Shown here piece after piece: positions 60,996 to 64,000 of a stretch of DNA of 64,000 nucleotides (position 1 is the stretch's first letter; each line of letters opens with the position of its first letter). A program made the position numbers and the translations under genes. The DNA comes from Gymnogyps californianus (lineage: Eukaryota > Chordata > Aves > Accipitriformes > Cathartidae). The stretch is taken from contig NC_059480.1 of NCBI RefSeq assembly GCF_018139145.2, positions 9,672,428-9,736,427 on the forward strand, given 5' to 3'. Under the pieces are notes generated by a model that was not told where the DNA came from, did no database searches, and was given only the letters and a program-made list of their open reading frames with translations.

Positions 60996-61020
60996 CGATC
61001 CCTCCACATGAGCCCATCTG

Positions 61021-64000
61021 CCAAGTCTACTACACCTCTGACACCCACACACCTCCTGCTCCCACCGATGCCCTGGCAGCACTTCTTTTTTTCCAAACTA
61101 AACCGAGGAACCAAATACAACACAGTGCACAGAAGGAGCATGAAGGCCATTAAGGACCCCCATGTCGAGAACTCGCCTTACTGATGCCAGCAAATTGCAG
61201 ACCAAATGTAACGCCTTTGAATGAGAGGCGCCTCGAGACACTGATCATTTGGGGAGGTACAGGGACCACGAATCCCATGCCAGCATGGTACAAGATAGGG
61301 CTTGTCCACAGCTCAGTTACATGTCAAGCAGAGCAAGCGAGAGAAAGCCCTTGGTGCTGATGAAGGCGGGCAAAGCCAGCACACTGACACAGGAAGAAAT
61401 GAAATGCTGGGGAGGCATTTGGCCTGTCATCACTTAAAACTTGCAAACACAACAGTGGTTATTACCAGAGTCGAACAATGAAACCGGAAAAAAAAGAAGT
61501 GTCCACTAAGACAATTGCTGAATCAAAACAGCTACAGTAAAAGTTTTGCTCTTCCGTAATAGAAAATGCTTGGCTTCCCATGGCACATATCTTGTCTCAA
61601 CTGTTTTAACACCTTGTGCCACGTGCTACGGAACAAGGTGGCTCAGCAGCTCAGGCAGGCTGTCAGAGAGCTGCAGCTAAGGGTGGCCAAAACTCCAAGT
61701 TTCTGAGAAGTCTAAACCTCTTGAAATCTGGTTTCACTCTGATTTGCAACAAAAATTAACATTTGCAAAATTTCTTGTGACACAGAATGATTTTTCCATC
61801 TAAAAAGAATATCTGGTAAACATCAGCATGAGACATTTCTGCAATCAGCTATTCCCTCCACAAAGCCCAGTAGCTCTGAATTAAATCAAGATGAAAAAAC
61901 ATAGTGAAATTGTCAGGGAACCTCTGCTCCCATCCCATCCCTTCCCCTGGTCTCCCAGCTCACGTGAACAGGCTGGAAACCCTCACAGCCTGGCTTAGGT
62001 CGGGGTTTTAGGCTTTGGGGAGCCGGGCTGCAGGGCTGGGAGCCCAGTGCCCTCCTCAGTGTGAAGCCACTGAACCTACAGGTGAAACCAGCCGGTGGCC
62101 AAACCGCCCGACCGAGGCCAGTGGGAACCCAGCAGGACCCTCAGTTGAGCCCAGGCATCAGCATTTGGCATCCAATCCACTGAGACACTTCTGGTGGTGC
62201 CAGAACAAATTTGATTAGTCATCTTCCAACAACTCAGCTCGCTTCTGGAAAGTGCATGTACATTTTTAAGCGCTGGCTGGACTGGCAGGAGGCCACGCAG
62301 GCCAACACAACAACCACTGTACCCAACAGGTAAGGAAGCCCCTGGGAAGTGGGATATCAATGCTGTGAAATGCTGCATTTGATCTACAGCACAAGGTTTC
62401 ATAACACTCATTTACTTCATCCCAGTTACTTAGACCCATCCTAGCAACCATTACCGATTTCCCCACAGTTGCATTTGAAGGAAGCTGCTCTTGGTGCCGT
62501 TCCTAACACATGTGGTCACCCTGCGAGGATGCTTCCATCTAACACGACCAACAAATAAGGGAGGGAAAGGAACACAACCAAGATCTGCTTGCTTAGATCC
62601 ACTGCCAGGCTGGAAACAAAACTTCCAGCCGCTGGGGTGGCCAAAACATGTTCCCTTTGTACTCAGTGCACACTCAGAATTACATGTCTCGTGTCGTCCT
62701 GAGAGTTTCCTTGAATATAATCTCCTTTGTTTGTTTTAATTGAGAATCCCTGGGGCATTTTAAACCAATTCTGGTAAAGCAAAAAGCAAAACCACAAATC
62801 ACGCTTCCACTCCAACCATATGCCAGTGAAGCTTCAGATTCAAAAAGCAACATGGGAACACCGTGGCTCAGGCCTCTCTCTCCATCACCAGCGAGTGAAT
62901 AGCTCACACACTGCACTGCTGCTTTGCCAGGCAGGAGAGGGCAGCTGCCCACGCAGGGAGGCAGGGCAGAGCACGCAGCCGTGCTCCCCGCGGCCCGCCG
63001 GGGTTTGTGCTCCCTGGCTCGGAGCACCTCTGGAGAAAACAGCCCGGCACACAGCACACTGCTGGCAGCGGCGTTTGCTCGGCTGTGGTATCTAGCTGAA
63101 GAGGGAAGTCCAACGAGCCAGGCAGGCTCATTGCCAAAATCTAGGGCAGGCAATAACCGTTCCTGCGTCCCAGCCACTCTAACCCTGATACATGCTCTCC
63201 CAGCTCCAGTTTTCTGCAACAATAAACACAGAGGAGGAAAGCCTTCCCTCCGTGGCGAGGTGAAAGACCAGTCCACGGGAACAGGCAGGTGTCTAATGAC
63301 AGCAACTGCATGCCCAGGTCCAGGACTGACGTACGCTGCCGGCAGGATCAATGAGCCGGCGGGTACACGTGCTGTGCCCATGAGACCCGGTGTGCTCGCC
63401 CCGGCTCACCAGCAGCCGCGTCCCCAGAGGCACCCAGCTCCAGCAGCCCTGCTCCCAGCACCATGGGGCTGTCCTCTGTGGCCTCCCCACTCCCAGCCCT
63501 CAAAACTGCCCCTCTTTCCCCCAAAGCAGCCTTGACTCCCACCGCAGCCGATGGACTCAGGGGACAGATGGTGTGGGGAGGCTCCAGCTGCGGTAGGGCA
63601 GCTCAGCGCAGAGGACAGCCAGGGCAGGCATCGGGGAGGCCAGCGGTAGGATGGGGTTCCCGGCCAGCCCAGAGAAAGGATCACAGAGGAGCATTTATGT
63701 CCCGGACACCTGGTTCAGTCACTCCTGTGAAGACCATGAGCATGGTGGACTCCAGCTGGAGGCTGATGACAGCCTTCCCATGTCTGCAGCCTCTGACCAA
63801 GCAGCACAACACTGGCGGATGGAAACAGATAAACTGTGAGATCCAAGGGGAAATTAGGCTGCAGTTTAATATTTTGTTTCATATAAATATAGTATCACTC
63901 TAAGCTGCAGACACCAATCCCAACAGTCGGTAATTCTCAGGTCCTAGAAAAATTCTTCCATATAGATCAAAAGGGGCACTGCAGAGGCTGCTGCTTTCCC
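61021..64000. other. Non-coding stretch, GC-rich near 63 kb
   Basis: No gene is recognised. The longest frame in the whole window (233 codons, minus, 62680-63381) lies here but overlaps a 203-codon plus frame (62924-63535) in GC-rich DNA, and neither has a domain. CpG is locally frequent at 62980-63080 and 63340-63425. The 61.4-61.9 kb part is AT-rich with nothing noted. Confidence 0.55.

Larger units (their letters stand above)
60640..61020. promoter_or_regulatory. GC-rich, CpG-enriched candidate promoter region
   Basis: About 20 CpG were counted in 380 bases of about 60% GC, and a perfect CRE palindrome lies at 60699-60706. Long open frames exist on both strands (172 codons plus, 222 and 148 codons minus), which shows that composition, not coding, keeps them open. 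With the CpG patch 250 bases upstream, this is the most promoter-like part of the window. Confidence 0.35.

Noticed and set aside
60349..61017. 222-codon minus-strand open frame
   Set aside because: Both strands and several frames are open across this CpG-rich segment, so openness reflects base composition. The sequence is low-complexity with no recognised domain.
62680..63381. 233-codon minus-strand open frame, the longest in the window
   Set aside because: Lies in GC-rich DNA and overlaps a 203-codon plus-strand frame. It has no domain and no composition typical of a real protein.

Overview
The window looks like nuclear DNA from a bird, most likely a neoavian. It is AT-leaning. It contains no recognisable Alu, B1/B2 or L1 sequence, only sparse old MIR-type SINE relics. 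It carries one sharply defined solo LTR (42242-42835) that resembles a retroviral LTR family I know from neoavian genomes. That species-level placement rests on memory of the family, not on a search.

I find no protein-coding gene that I can support. Every open frame I examined is short, lacks a recognisable domain, and usually overlaps equally open frames on the same or opposite strand. No tRNA, rRNA, known microRNA or CRISPR array was recognised. The window is best read as intergenic or deep-intronic DNA. A spliced gene could still span it with no exon inside, or with exons too short to recognise by eye.

Layout. From 1 to 18.5 kb is AT-rich non-coding DNA with MIR relics at 255-375, 8411-8565 and 11845-11965. 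It also holds an unusually long imperfect hairpin (2119-2200) and small tandem duplications. From 18.5 to 23 kb are several stretches that look like constrained regulatory sequence, with two perfect octamer motifs and three short perfect palindromes. From 23 to 42 kb is mostly featureless DNA, with one CpG cluster at 26831-27048 and a possible MIR at 36345-36455. At 42.2-42.8 kb sits the solo LTR with a matching 5-bp target-site duplication, a TATA box and a polyadenylation signal. From 43 to 58 kb is non-coding DNA with an enhancer-like block (47650-48010) and a MIR relic at 58355-58485. From 58.7 kb to the end the DNA becomes GC- and CpG-rich in patches (58731-58995, 60245-60407, 60640-61020, about 63 kb). 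The patch at 60.6-61.0 kb holds a perfect CRE palindrome 65 bases upstream of a short frame with a good Kozak context. This is the most promoter-like part of the window.

No exciting new gene system is evident. The best leads are the 2.1-kb hairpin, the octamer/palindrome cluster at 20.5 kb, the 47.7-kb block and the CpG/CRE region at 60 kb.
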